Shown in pieces: positions 1-4,983 of a stretch of DNA of 29,221 nucleotides. The DNA is taken from positions 1 through 29,221 of the IMG/VR virus record IMGVR_UViG_3300034119_000450, one strand, 5' to 3'. This DNA is from a virus. Position 1 is the first letter of the stretch. The number at the start of each line of letters is the position of its first letter. The position numbers and the translations under genes were made by a program. The notes beneath the pieces were generated by a model. That model was not told the DNA's origin and ran no database searches. It saw only the letters and a program-made list of their open reading frames with translations.

Positions 1-282
1 ATTCTTTAATGTTATTACTTTTACTACTGCCATTTGAGCATTTAGGATTTCCCCTACTGCATGATCAAACAACAAACTTTTTAACGGGGCTCTTTCAGCT
101 TCATAGTTTTTCTTTAATATCTCCGCCATTTCTGCAGCTAGCTCTTTTACTCTAGTTACTTCTGGGTTCCCGGATGGATTAAAATCTAATCCTACTAACT
201 GATGTCCAAATGGAACTACCTTAGTTTCATTAATAGCTATACCATTCTCTGGTACATTGTACACTTGTTTTTCTTCACTCAT
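1..282 (-). CDS. Acb2/Tad1-like hairpin protein, partial (runs off left edge)
   Basis: Ninety-four codons are open from an ATG at 282 to the window edge, so the C-terminus is missing. The protein has a short N-terminal tail, then FGHQLVGLDFNPSGNPEV, a helix beginning with VKELAAEM, and a second helix with AVGEILNAQMAVVKVIT. The order (FNPSG turn, first helix, then an A..E...AQM..VK..T helix) recalls the two-helix Acb2/Tad1 hairpin family, phage proteins that sequester the cyclic nucleotides used by CBASS and Thoeris defences. It is the last visible gene of the unit 851, 556, 282. The family call is from remembered motif layout, not a search. It could be another small helical-hairpin protein. 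Confidence 0.55.
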   Translation of the reverse strand, partial: MSEEKQVYNVPENGIAINETKVVPFGHQLVGLDFNPSGNPEVTRVKELAAEMAEILKKNYEAERAPLKSLLFDHAVGEILNAQMAVVKVITLKN

Positions 283-292
283 ATTATATAAT

Positions 293-556
293 TTAATTTG
301 TTACTTCATCATATGTTAACCAGAATATGTCCGGTTTACACGGGTAGAACTCACCCTTAATTCCCTTGATAATAAAATCTCCCACTGAAGCTTTCATAGG
401 TCCTTCTAGAGTAGGTATGATTAATTCTTTGTGCTCAGTTCCCGGGATTGGTTTAGCAAAACACTTATCACAGAATGCAAATACTTCTGGAAGATTATCA
501 CCTGTCCACACAAGAGCTTCAATCTCAACAGGCTTCTTAGTATATTTACGCGTCAT
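293..556 (-). CDS. Conserved small phage protein ending in a GEFYPCKPDIF motif
   Basis: This 87-residue protein starts TRKYTKKPVEIEALVWTGDN and carries LEGPMKASVGDFIIKGIKG followed by EFYPCKPDIFWLTY. That pattern (RKKPV.IEA..W at the N-terminus, VGDFIIKG.KGEFYPCKPDIF at the C-terminus) recurs in many unrelated tailed phages, usually as a hypothetical protein, and looks like a small beta-rich fold. Its function is not known to me. Its start overlaps the end of the upstream gene by 11 bases, and it is followed 10 bases later by the Acb2/Tad1-like gene, so the three are probably co-transcribed from the promoter near 894-923. Confidence 0.8.
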   Translation of the reverse strand: MTRKYTKKPVEIEALVWTGDNLPEVFAFCDKCFAKPIPGTEHKELIIPTLEGPMKASVGDFIIKGIKGEFYPCKPDIFWLTYDEVTN

Positions 557-851
557 ACTTTTGATATTTACTTGTTGATACTGTCACGGATTCTTCTTCA
601 GCCTCACCTTCTAGTATGGTTAACTTAAGTTTTTCTAATAAACCTACTACAGCAAGATTACCATAGACACCTTCATTAAGTTTAACTTCTAGACCTCCGT
701 CCTTTTCTGTAATTGATAATAACACTGTATCTGACATATTCAATAATTTACACACTTCATCATAGAGCTCCCGTGCATGTAGATTATCCATGCCGGAATC
801 TCTAACCTCCTCAGTTAGCTTTTTCCACAACAGTTGTTGCTGCTGAGTCAT
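546..851 (-). CDS. Hypothetical protein, first gene of a three-gene minus-strand unit
   Basis: A 101-residue acidic protein of unknown function. It starts MTQQQQLLWKKL, has predicted helices in the first half (ELYDEVCKLLNM), a central strand-rich part (TVLLSITEKDGGLEVKLNEG) and an acidic EGEAEEESVTV tail. I place the start at the ATG at 851. An in-frame TTG lies two codons upstream but is not needed. The start is about 40 bases downstream of a good Bacteroidota-type promoter (894-923). The stop overlaps the next gene by 11 bases, indicating translational coupling. I recognise no family. Confidence 0.7.
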   Translation of the reverse strand: MTQQQQLLWKKLTEEVRDSGMDNLHARELYDEVCKLLNMSDTVLLSITEKDGGLEVKLNEGVYGNLAVVGLLEKLKLTILEGEAEEESVTVSTSKYQKYDA

Positions 852-893
852 TATCAATAAAGATTAGGATCATACTAAGGTTTGTTGGTAGCA

Positions 894-923
894 CAAATAT
901 AATAACTTTTTTATATAATCAAA
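894..923 (-). promoter_or_regulatory. Bacteroidota-type promoter (minus strand)
   Basis: Read on the minus strand, TTTG (923-920) is followed after 18 bases by TATATTTG (901-894). This fits the Bacteroidota primary-sigma consensus of TTTG near -33 and TAnnTTTG near -7. The -33 box lies in the T-run of the terminator at 920-948, so one unit ends where the next begins. Confidence 0.7.
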
Positions 924-948
924 AAGTCCCAGTAAAATTTACCAGGAC
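920..948 (-). terminator. Intrinsic terminator (minus strand)
   Basis: On the minus strand an 11-bp stem (GTCCTGGTAAA pairing with TTTACTGGGAC, two G-U pairs) is followed by five T. It closes the unit 1859-998. Confidence 0.7.
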
Positions 949-985
949 CTTCTGAGCTATTAACCTTTACATTATGAAAGTACTA

Positions 986-1018
986 CAAATATATAACTTA
1001 TTTTATATTCCTACCAAA
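986..1018 (-). promoter_or_regulatory. Possible promoter at the 3' end of the 65-aa gene (minus strand)
   Basis: On the minus strand TTTG (1018-1015) precedes TATATTTG (993-986) by 21 bases. It lies across the end of the gene at 998-1195 and only about 40 bases before the terminator at 920-948. If used, it would make a very short RNA or feed the next unit by read-through. Confidence 0.4.
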
Positions 1019-1195
1019 TGTCAAATTATTTTTTGCTCTAATATCTTTATGGGTAAACTGCCAGAATTCTCCGGTGCTATCAATAATCACAGTATAGATA
1101 GTATCAGTCTCATGCCCGTAGTCAGTAACCAAGAATATGACCCCCCGGCCTTTAGGTGTATCAACTTCAATTCTATTGTGCGGCTCATACATCAT
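998..1195 (-). CDS. Conserved small phage protein (KGRGVI.LVTDYG motif)
   Basis: A 65-residue protein with an N-terminal YEPHNRIEVDTPKGRGVIFL segment, then VTDYGHETDTIYTVIID and GEFWQFTHKDIRAKNN. The likely beta-barrel pattern and the G.GVI.LVTDYG...DTIYTV phrase are familiar from hypothetical proteins of Bacteroidota and other phages, but no function is known to me. Two ATG codons (1195 and 1192) are possible. The first overlaps the end of the transferase-like gene by 11 bases, indicating co-translation with it. A terminator follows at 920-948. Confidence 0.75.
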   Translation of the reverse strand: MMYEPHNRIEVDTPKGRGVIFLVTDYGHETDTIYTVIIDSTGEFWQFTHKDIRAKNNLTFGRNIK

Positions 1196-1859
1196 ATCCT
1201 GTAATGTTTATGTTTTCATCTCTTGCAACAAGAGTCTTGTACAACTCTACATCAGTAGACCATTCTTTACCTGTCCAAAATTCAAACCCGGAATAGTTAG
1301 CCTTATACTCACAACACTTCTCATACCCACCTAAGAGATACACATACTCACAGTTCAAAAGTTTTGCAGTTTCACACTCCATCATCTGAGCTATGGTACC
1401 TAGAGAAAGTTTCGGATCATTGTAATCCCATATAAACTGATATGCTACAAACTGTGTCTCAAACTGTCTATACAAACTAATACCAACTAGATTATCTGTC
1501 CAATACTCTATAACCTGACAATCCTTAAAAGACTCTAATTTTATATCTCTCTTAAAGTTGTGATAGTTACAGTACTTATTATAGAGCTCAGTATAAGCTT
1601 CTAGATTAGCTTCAAGATTACCATTTTCAACTATGATTTTTTTAGATAACTTCTTAGTAGTCTTACTGGGTTTATACTTAGCTAAATTTATCCGGGTACT
1701 CCGTTCATTATACCACTTACCTTCCCATGGTATCCATCCATCCTTTAATGCATCTACACAAGATTCATTAGGTTCAAGAATACCATATGCACAGTTAATT
1801 ATTATCTCTAAGTCACTTACTTTACCAAAGCCTTGGAGATGATCAAAGTATACTTTCAT
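1185..1859 (-). CDS. Arginyl/leucyl-tRNA-protein transferase-like protein (Ate1/Bpt family)
   Basis: At 224 residues it is close to the 230-250 of bacterial Bpt enzymes, which add leucine (arginine in eukaryotic ATE1) from tRNA to N-terminal Asp or Glu, creating an N-degron. The N-terminal third has a Cys-Tyr motif (INCAYG), a GW and the run WYNERSTRINLAKYKPSKTT with KKLSKK, matching the GWRR...RI....F.PS.SQRR pattern. The C-terminal half has the GNAT-like core: FVAYQFIWDYNDPKLSLGT, CEYVYLLGGYE and EYKANYSGFEFW, matching YDP..RSLGT, YLYLGYWI and YKA.F.P.E. It is first in a two-gene minus-strand unit. A ClpS homologue, the reader of such degrons, is encoded at 15034. Aminoacyl specificity cannot be read from sequence. 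Confidence 0.75.
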   Translation of the reverse strand: MKVYFDHLQGFGKVSDLEIIINCAYGILEPNESCVDALKDGWIPWEGKWYNERSTRINLAKYKPSKTTKKLSKKIIVENGNLEANLEAYTELYNKYCNYHNFKRDIKLESFKDCQVIEYWTDNLVGISLYRQFETQFVAYQFIWDYNDPKLSLGTIAQMMECETAKLLNCEYVYLLGGYEKCCEYKANYSGFEFWTGKEWSTDVELYKTLVARDENINITGYDV

Positions 1860-1863
1860 AAAT

Positions 1864-1871
1864 CAAAGATA
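1864..1871 (-). promoter_or_regulatory. Possible -7 element directly before the transferase-like gene
   Basis: On the minus strand TATCTTTG (1871-1864) fits TAnnTTTG and ends only four bases before the ATG at 1859, so a transcript from it would be essentially leaderless. No clear TTTG lies 19-21 bases upstream, where the terminator stem sits instead. Confidence 0.35.
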
Positions 1872-1872
1872 T

Positions 1873-1917
1873 AAAAAAACCCGGGTAGTAATTCTTGATC
1901 AGAGAAACTTTCCCGGG
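1873..1917 (-). terminator. Intrinsic terminator ending the minus-strand structured RNA
   Basis: On the minus strand CCCGGG (1917-1912) pairs with CCCGGG (1885-1880) around a 26-base loop containing further short pairings, followed by seven T (1879-1873). Confidence 0.65.
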
Positions 1918-2095
1918 GGTGTTACTAGTTATACATGTTGGTACCATGCTTTCCCAGTAACCAAAAAGTCCAGTGTAGTGAGCAGATCTTACGGTATGCT
2001 GTCTGGAACTTGACCTATGTCTATCTCAACACAGGGGAGAGTCACTAGCAACAGTATCACTAATGGGTCCTATTATAACTAATAGTGGGGTGATA
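1873..2095 (-). ncRNA. Candidate structured non-coding RNA, about 220 nt
   Basis: No convincing gene lies here. On the minus strand the stretch runs from a TATATTTG box (2103-2096) to a strong terminator (1917-1873). Perfect helices are visible: 2090-2096 with 2054-2060 (7 bp), enclosing 2080-2085 with 2070-2075 (6 bp, 4-base loop). A 10-bp long-range helix joins the region near 2053-2044 to 1929-1920 and needs one G-U pair that would be an A-C mismatch on the other strand, so the minus strand is the transcribed one. I see no tRNA, riboswitch or known RNA family in it. The -33 box is poor, so transcription may start at the better promoter at 2175-2205. Confidence 0.5.
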
Positions 2096-2103
2096 CAAAT
2101 ATA
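2096..2103 (-). promoter_or_regulatory. -7-like box upstream of the structured RNA
   Basis: TATATTTG on the minus strand, directly after the T-run of the terminator at 2106-2132. There is no TTTG at the proper distance, so its strength is doubtful. Confidence 0.4.
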
Positions 2104-2105
2104 AT

Positions 2106-2132
2106 CAAAAAACCCCGGACATGTATCCAGGG
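2106..2132 (-). terminator. Intrinsic terminator or attenuator (minus strand)
   Basis: On the minus strand CCCTGGA (2132-2126) pairs with TCCGGGG (2119-2113, one G-U), followed by TTTTTTG. It lies about 45 bases downstream of the promoter at 2175-2205 and may attenuate it. Confidence 0.6.
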
Positions 2133-2174
2133 CTTTCTGACAAATCTAAATTTTAAAATGAAATCAAAACAGTA

Positions 2175-2205
2175 CAAATATATAAACTTTTTTTGTAATG
2201 GCAAA
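2175..2205 (-). promoter_or_regulatory. Strong Bacteroidota-type promoter (minus strand)
   Basis: On the minus strand TTTG (2205-2202), exactly 19 bases, then TATATTTG (2182-2175): the best consensus match in the window. It points left toward the structured RNA and the transferase-like gene. Confidence 0.7.
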
Positions 2206-2258
2206 TATTCTATGTGTTAGCATGTAGTGAGAAATATTCTATGTATGAGAATGTAGTG
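2203..2258. repeat. Two tandem 29-base direct repeats
   Basis: AAATATTCTATGT at 2203-2215 recurs at 2232-2244, and ATGTAGTG at 2222-2229 recurs at 2251-2258, both with a 29-base period. The repeat abuts the -33 box of the minus-strand promoter, so a regulator-binding role is possible. Confidence 0.7.
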
Positions 2259-2517
2259 GCTCCTTATACAAAATACCCCGGGGCTCTGAGAAAAAGTGGT
2301 GTACCCCCATGAAATTCTGGAGCAGAAACTCATCTCTAGAAAACATTCACAAAAAGTATTTTCTAGAAGAAAGTTTCTAGATGCTACAAGAAGAATGTAA
2401 TGTATTGTTAGTATGATATGTTATCTACTAAATATTATTGAAGAGAAGAGAGGGGGAGGTGCTCTGGCTCACACGCAGGCTGACACAGAGCAAGACAAAG
2501 AAGCAAGCCATAATAGA
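2259..2517. other. Gene-free control region upstream of the early array
   Basis: No convincing gene on either strand. It holds TCTAGAAAA at about 2335-2343 with its inverted copy TTTTCTAGA about 20 bases on, plus a third TTTCTAGA near 2385, an arrangement like operator half-sites. Farther right TGCTCTG (2459-2465) can pair with CAGAGCA (2486-2492). An antisense reading frame across 2469-2684 only mirrors the 54-residue gene at 2548. Confidence 0.5.
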
Positions 2518-2547
2518 CAACTTCTATTGTTATAGAAACTATACAAT
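2518..2547 (+). promoter_or_regulatory. Early-array promoter-like element 1
   Basis: CAACTTCTATTGTT, then AAACTATACAAT directly abutting the ATG. The first box starts 30 bases before the start codon, the commonest spacing in the array. Confidence 0.65.
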
Positions 2548-2712
2548 ATGAATGAAATAGGAAAAGCAATGCATGCATTGGAAGCTAGTTGCTCAGAAGA
2601 ACAATTAGCATTAGTAAAGAATCTTCTATTGGCTATGATGCCTAATGATGAAACTACAAGAGAAATGATTGTAGTAGGATTCATGGAAGTAATAGAAGGA
2701 TTAGGGAGTTAA
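2548..2712 (+). CDS. Small hypothetical early protein, 54 aa
   Basis: ATG at 2548 to TAA at 2712. The protein starts MNEIGKAMHALEASCSEEQL, is mostly helical and acidic, and contains LALVKNLLLAMMPNDETTRE. I recognise no family. It is supported by the phased upstream element, ending exactly at the ATG, and by a terminator whose palindrome includes the stop codon. It is the first gene of the early array. Early position and small size are typical of host-takeover or anti-defence proteins, but that is inference. Confidence 0.7.
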   Translation: MNEIGKAMHALEASCSEEQLALVKNLLLAMMPNDETTREMIVVGFMEVIEGLGS

Positions 2713-2727
2713 CTCCCTTTTCTTTTT
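2704..2727 (+). terminator. Terminator overlapping the stop codon
   Basis: GGGAGTTAACTCCC, a perfect palindrome containing the TAA stop, followed by a T-rich run. Confidence 0.75.
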
Positions 2728-2732
2728 CATAG

Positions 2733-2762
2733 CAACTTCTATTGTATGAGAAACTATACATT
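2733..2762 (+). promoter_or_regulatory. Early-array promoter-like element 2
   Basis: CAACTTCTATTGTA, then AAACTATACATT abutting the ATG at 2763. Spacing from first box to ATG is 30 bases. Confidence 0.65.
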
Positions 2763-2936
2763 ATGCACAGAGTAGATATTTTTAGTTTCTTGGCATCAGA
2801 TGCTAAGGAACTAGTTAAGATGCAAACTAGGTTGAATCAGTGGATGACTAAAGGCTCCCTGAAAAAGTATGAAATACACACAGCAGGTGAGTATATCATA
2901 TTCAATGTTTGTAGAGTAAAAGAGCAGGGAGAATAA
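2763..2936 (+). CDS. Small hypothetical early protein, 57 aa
   Basis: The start is set by the phased upstream element: ATG at 2763. An in-frame TTG at 2742 lies inside the element and is unlikely. The protein begins MHRVDIFSFLASDAKELVKM and continues TRLNQWMTKGSLKKYEIH to a KEQGE end, basic in the middle. Short helices followed by a strand pair (EIHTAGEYIIFNVC) suggest a small alpha-beta fold. Function unknown. It has its own terminator, so it is a monocistronic unit. Confidence 0.7.
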   Translation: MHRVDIFSFLASDAKELVKMQTRLNQWMTKGSLKKYEIHTAGEYIIFNVCRVKEQGE

Positions 2937-2953
2937 TCCTTGCTCTTTTATTT
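2922..2953 (+). terminator. Terminator of the 57-aa gene
   Basis: GAGCAGGGA pairs with TCCTTGCTC (one G-U), loop holding the TAA stop, then TTTTATTT. Confidence 0.7.
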
Positions 2954-2956
2954 AAA

Positions 2957-2985
2957 CAGCTTTTATTGTATGCTAAACTTATATT
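2957..2985 (+). promoter_or_regulatory. Early-array promoter-like element 3
   Basis: CAGCTTTTATTGTA, then AAACTTATATT abutting the ATG at 2986; spacing 29. Confidence 0.65.
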
Positions 2986-3126
2986 ATGGAAAATACAACT
3001 TGTGCCTGTTTACTAGGTGATGAAAACCATTGTAATTCTTGTGCTGAATTACAAGCAGAGTATGATGCATATTGCTTAACAGCATATGAATCATATCTAC
3101 AGTATAAAGAAGAAGAAGGCTTATAA
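2986..3126 (+). CDS. Small cysteine-rich early protein, 46 aa
   Basis: ATG at 2986 to TAA at 3126. The N-terminus carries four cysteines, CAC then CNSC eight residues later (C6, C8, C16, C19), compatible with a single zinc site. The rest is a Tyr/Glu-rich helix (AELQAEYDAYCLTAYESY) ending KEEEGL. No family is recognised. Metal binding is inferred from spacing alone. It is a monocistronic unit bounded by the array element and a terminator that overlaps its last codons. Confidence 0.65.
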   Translation: MENTTCACLLGDENHCNSCAELQAEYDAYCLTAYESYLQYKEEEGL

Positions 3127-3141
3127 ACCTTCTTCTTTTAA
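3110..3141 (+). terminator. Terminator of the cysteine-rich gene
   Basis: AGAAGAAGG (last codons of the gene) pairs with CCTTCTTCT, loop holding the stop, then T-rich. Confidence 0.65.
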
Positions 3142-3142
3142 A

Positions 3143-3172
3143 CAACTTTTATTTAATAATAAATTATACATT
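3143..3172 (+). promoter_or_regulatory. Early-array promoter-like element 4
   Basis: CAACTTTTATTTAA, then AAATTATACATT abutting the ATG at 3173; spacing 30. Confidence 0.65.
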
Positions 3173-3430
3173 ATGACAAAGGCATTAAAATTCCCTGAAG
3201 ATTTTATCAGGGAGGCACACCGTGTAATACCGGGTGCAACTCATTGGACATTTCAATATCCTAATGAAGATGAAATGATTAGTGTTGTTGGAGGTGGATT
3301 TGGATTAAAAGGAGATGGTGTAACTACATTTGAAATGTGGGACACTAGATGTATGGAAGATCCAATAGGTTATGTAACTGAAGAGTTCATTAACCAATGG
3401 TTGAAAGGCATTATAATTAAGGAGCAATAG
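3173..3430 (+). CDS. Hypothetical early protein, 85 aa
   Basis: The upstream reading frame is open farther left, but the phased element places the start at the ATG at 3173 (MTKALKFPEDFIREAHRVIP). The protein has an N-terminal helix, a strand-rich glycine segment (DEMISVVGGGFGLKGDGVTT) and a C-terminal helix (TEEFINQWLKGIIIKEQ). Function unknown, no family recognised. Its terminator begins at the last codon. Confidence 0.7.
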   Translation: MTKALKFPEDFIREAHRVIPGATHWTFQYPNEDEMISVVGGGFGLKGDGVTTFEMWDTRCMEDPIGYVTEEFINQWLKGIIIKEQ

Positions 3431-3443
3431 CTCCTTTTTTATT
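3421..3443 (+). terminator. Terminator of the 85-aa gene
   Basis: GGAGC pairs with GCTCC around the TAG stop, followed by TTTTTTATTT. Confidence 0.7.
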
Positions 3444-3447
3444 TAGG

Positions 3448-3478
3448 CAACTTTTATTGTATTAGAAATATATATATT
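3448..3478 (+). promoter_or_regulatory. Early-array promoter-like element 5
   Basis: CAACTTTTATTGTA, then GAAATATATATATT abutting the ATG at 3479; spacing 31. Confidence 0.65.
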
Positions 3479-3667
3479 ATGGCAAAAGTTATTTTTATTT
3501 GGTTGATGCTTACAGGACAAGTTAAGTATCAACAAACACACAATGACCGTAAACAGTATGCACTGTTCTTTGAAGACGGCAAAGTAGTTGACTATGCTTA
3601 TAAGGCTGAGATCTTAGAGTATATAGAAACTGGTTCATTTGAGTATGATGAAGATTTAGGGAAGTGA
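3479..3667 (+). CDS. Hypothetical early protein, 62 aa
   Basis: ATG at 3479 directly after the array element. The protein has a hydrophobic N-terminus (MAKVIFIWLMLTGQV), then a polar region with QYALFFEDGKVVDYAYK and an acidic end (GSFEYDEDLGK). The hydrophobic stretch is too short and too early for a clear signal peptide and is more likely a buried strand. Function unknown. Terminated by a hairpin containing the stop codon. Confidence 0.7.
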   Translation: MAKVIFIWLMLTGQVKYQQTHNDRKQYALFFEDGKVVDYAYKAEILEYIETGSFEYDEDLGK

Positions 3668-3687
3668 TTCCCTAAATTCTTTTTATT
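3655..3687 (+). terminator. Terminator of the 62-aa gene
   Basis: TTTAGGGAA pairs perfectly with TTCCCTAAA (loop holds the TGA stop), then TTCTTTTTATT. Confidence 0.75.
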
Positions 3688-3690
3688 AAG

Positions 3691-3720
3691 CAACTTTTAT
3701 TGTAAGAAAAATTATATACT
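3691..3720 (+). promoter_or_regulatory. Early-array promoter-like element 6
   Basis: CAACTTTTATTGTA, then AAATTATATACT abutting the ATG at 3721; spacing 30. Confidence 0.65.
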
Positions 3721-3903
3721 ATGACAACAAAATGGATTATTGATGAGATTGATGGGATATTAATCTTGTTAGGCAGAAAAGCTGACAAAGCTACATTAAA
3801 AGCATTTAAACAATTAGAAGATAAAGACCTAATTGATTACAGAGATTCACTAGCTCAAGAGTTTGAGATACTGAATCCGGGGAAAACTTTGTTAGTTGTA
3901 TAG
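3721..3903 (+). CDS. Hypothetical early protein, 60 aa
   Basis: ATG at 3721. The protein starts MTTKWIIDEIDGILILLGRK, then a charged helical middle (ATLKAFKQLEDKDLIDYRDS) and the end EFEILNPGKTLLVV. Predicted mostly helical. I recognise no family and no catalytic motif. It is a monocistronic unit with its own element and terminator. Confidence 0.7.
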   Translation: MTTKWIIDEIDGILILLGRKADKATLKAFKQLEDKDLIDYRDSLAQEFEILNPGKTLLVV

Positions 3904-3909
3904 TTTATA

Positions 3910-3935
3910 GGGGAAGCAATTCCCCTTTTTTATTT
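3910..3935 (+). terminator. Terminator of the 60-aa gene
   Basis: GGGGAA pairs with TTCCCC (loop GCAA), then TTTTTTATTT. Confidence 0.8.
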
Positions 3936-3943
3936 ATACATAG

Positions 3944-3979
3944 CAACTTTTATTTTATTAAAATTTAAAACTATATATT
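3944..3979 (+). promoter_or_regulatory. Early-array promoter-like element 7 (long spacing)
   Basis: CAACTTTTATTTTA, then AAACTATATATT abutting the ATG at 3980; spacing 36, so the space between the boxes is six bases longer than usual. Confidence 0.6.
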
Positions 3980-4198
3980 ATGGAATTAATTAAACTAACT
4001 GCTGATAACTGCACTGTAAAAGCAATCAGCCACAGAAACAATTTATTAGTAACAGTTAATGAAGGACCTTACAATGGTTGTGTAGCTGTTATGCACAAAA
4101 AGTATTTCAATCAGATTAGTGCATTTGGATTTGTAGATGGTAGACTAAGACACACTGAAGATGGATTACTAATCTTTGAAGGGTTTAGCTTTAAGTAA
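3980..4198 (+). CDS. Hypothetical early protein, 72 aa
   Basis: ATG at 3980. The protein is strand-rich: MELIKLTADNCTVKAISHRN, LLVTVNEGPYNGCVAVMHKK, then FGFVDGRLRHTEDGLLIFEG. This suggests a small beta sandwich or barrel. Function unknown. It is a monocistronic unit, with the second AT-rich box of its element abutting the ATG. Confidence 0.7.
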   Translation: MELIKLTADNCTVKAISHRNNLLVTVNEGPYNGCVAVMHKKYFNQISAFGFVDGRLRHTEDGLLIFEGFSFK

Positions 4199-4203
4199 TA
4201 TAA

Positions 4204-4228
4204 GGGGACTAGTTCCCCTTTTTATTTA
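4204..4228 (+). terminator. Terminator of the 72-aa gene
   Basis: GGGGA pairs with TCCCC (short loop), then TTTTTATTT. Confidence 0.75.
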
Positions 4229-4229
4229 A

Positions 4230-4259
4230 CAGCTTTTATTTAATCTTAAATTATATATC
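4230..4259 (+). promoter_or_regulatory. Early-array promoter-like element 8
   Basis: CAGCTTTTATTTAA, then AAATTATATATC abutting the ATG at 4260; spacing 30. Confidence 0.65.
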
Positions 4260-4406
4260 ATGGACAAAGTAACTATTGAACTCAGTTGGAAAGAGTATGA
4301 ACTACTGTTAGGCCTTATGCAAGTATGTAAGGATAATATTGATAAACAGGAAGTTAAGGACCTTTATGTAAAGGTTTACATGGAAAGAAAGGTAGAGAGA
4401 GTGTAA
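4260..4406 (+). CDS. Small hypothetical early protein, 48 aa
   Basis: ATG at 4260 to TAA at 4406. The protein begins MDKVTIELSWKEYELLLGLM and ends in a basic helix (VKVYMERKVERV). The start VTIELSWKEYELLL (strand then helix) is reminiscent of ribbon-helix-helix monomers, but this is only an impression. It is supported by the phased element and a terminator that begins in its last codons. Confidence 0.65.
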   Translation: MDKVTIELSWKEYELLLGLMQVCKDNIDKQEVKDLYVKVYMERKVERV

Positions 4407-4423
4407 TACTCTCTTTATTTTTT
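4394..4423 (+). terminator. Terminator of the 48-aa gene
   Basis: AGAGAGT pairs with ACTCTCT around the stop codon, followed by TTATTTTTT. Confidence 0.7.
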
Positions 4424-4427
4424 AAAG

Positions 4428-4464
4428 CAACTTTTATTGAAATAAAATATTAAAATTATACACT
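4428..4464 (+). promoter_or_regulatory. Early-array promoter-like element 9 (long spacing)
   Basis: CAACTTTTATTGAA, then AAATTATACACT abutting the ATG at 4465; spacing 37. Confidence 0.6.
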
Positions 4465-4851
4465 ATGAAAAAGTTAGATGCTTACAAACAAGCAAAAGCA
4501 GATTTTGAATTTGCTCATGAAATGTGTTCTCAATTAATGGAATCAATAAATTCTATTTCTGAGATTTATGTTAACAACAGCATTTCTATTGATAGGGGTA
4601 GTTCTGATAAACAATATGTCTTTGCAATAGGTGTGTTGAATAGTCAGATTAATGCTAGTAAAGAACTTGGTATGGATTCCAAAGATTATGAAGAATCCAA
4701 AGCTAATGTTCTGAAGCTTAAACTTGTGTGTGCTGATTATGGTGCTTGGGACAGATATCGTACTGAATTATACAGATATCAGGCAGACATATACAAACTG
4801 TTAGACAAAGATGATTTGTTTGAGTTGTTAGAAGCACCTGTTAAGCCATAG
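4465..4851 (+). CDS. Hypothetical early protein, 128 aa, helical
   Basis: ATG at 4465. The protein is almost entirely helical: MKKLDAYKQAKADFEFAHEM and a middle with VFAIGVLNSQINASKELGMD, then WDRYRTELYRYQADIYKLLD and an acidic helix before APVKP. No catalytic or metal motif is visible. It is the longest of the early unknowns before the OB-fold-like gene. Function unknown. Confidence 0.75.
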   Translation: MKKLDAYKQAKADFEFAHEMCSQLMESINSISEIYVNNSISIDRGSSDKQYVFAIGVLNSQINASKELGMDSKDYEESKANVLKLKLVCADYGAWDRYRTELYRYQADIYKLLDKDDLFELLEAPVKP

Positions 4852-4856
4852 ATATA

Positions 4857-4882
4857 GGGGGACATTGTTCCCCTTTCTATTT
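4857..4882 (+). terminator. Terminator of the 128-aa gene
   Basis: GGGGGAC pairs with GTTCCCC (one G-U), loop ATT, then TTTCTATTTT. Confidence 0.75.
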
Positions 4883-4916
4883 TAGCTATGAGAGAGTAAG
4901 TAAAGGATTGTGTTAG

Positions 4917-4937
4917 AAGCCTTCGGCTTAGCCTTTA
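4917..4937 (+). terminator. Second hairpin before element 10
   Basis: AAGCC, loop TTC, GGCTT, then AGCCTTTA leading into the next element. The T-run is weak, so this may be a processing or insulating hairpin. A similar hairpin followed by AGCCTTTA precedes element 11. Confidence 0.45.
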
Positions 4938-4938
4938 G

Positions 4939-4983
4939 CAACTTTTATTGTAACAAAATATTATTAACCTAAAACAAAAAGTT
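4939..4983 (+). promoter_or_regulatory. Early-array promoter-like element 10 with leader
   Basis: CAACTTTTATTGTAA and an AT-rich stretch, but the ATG comes 45 bases after the first box and is preceded by AACAAAAAGTT. Unlike elements 1-9, this unit appears to have a real 5' leader. Confidence 0.6.

Noticed and set aside
366-628. Two plus-strand open frames opposite the small minus-strand genes
   Set aside because: They mirror well-supported minus-strand genes, have atypical composition and no start context.
2469-2684. Open frame of 71 codons on the minus strand
   Set aside because: It is antisense to the 54-residue early gene, which has a phased element and its own terminator.
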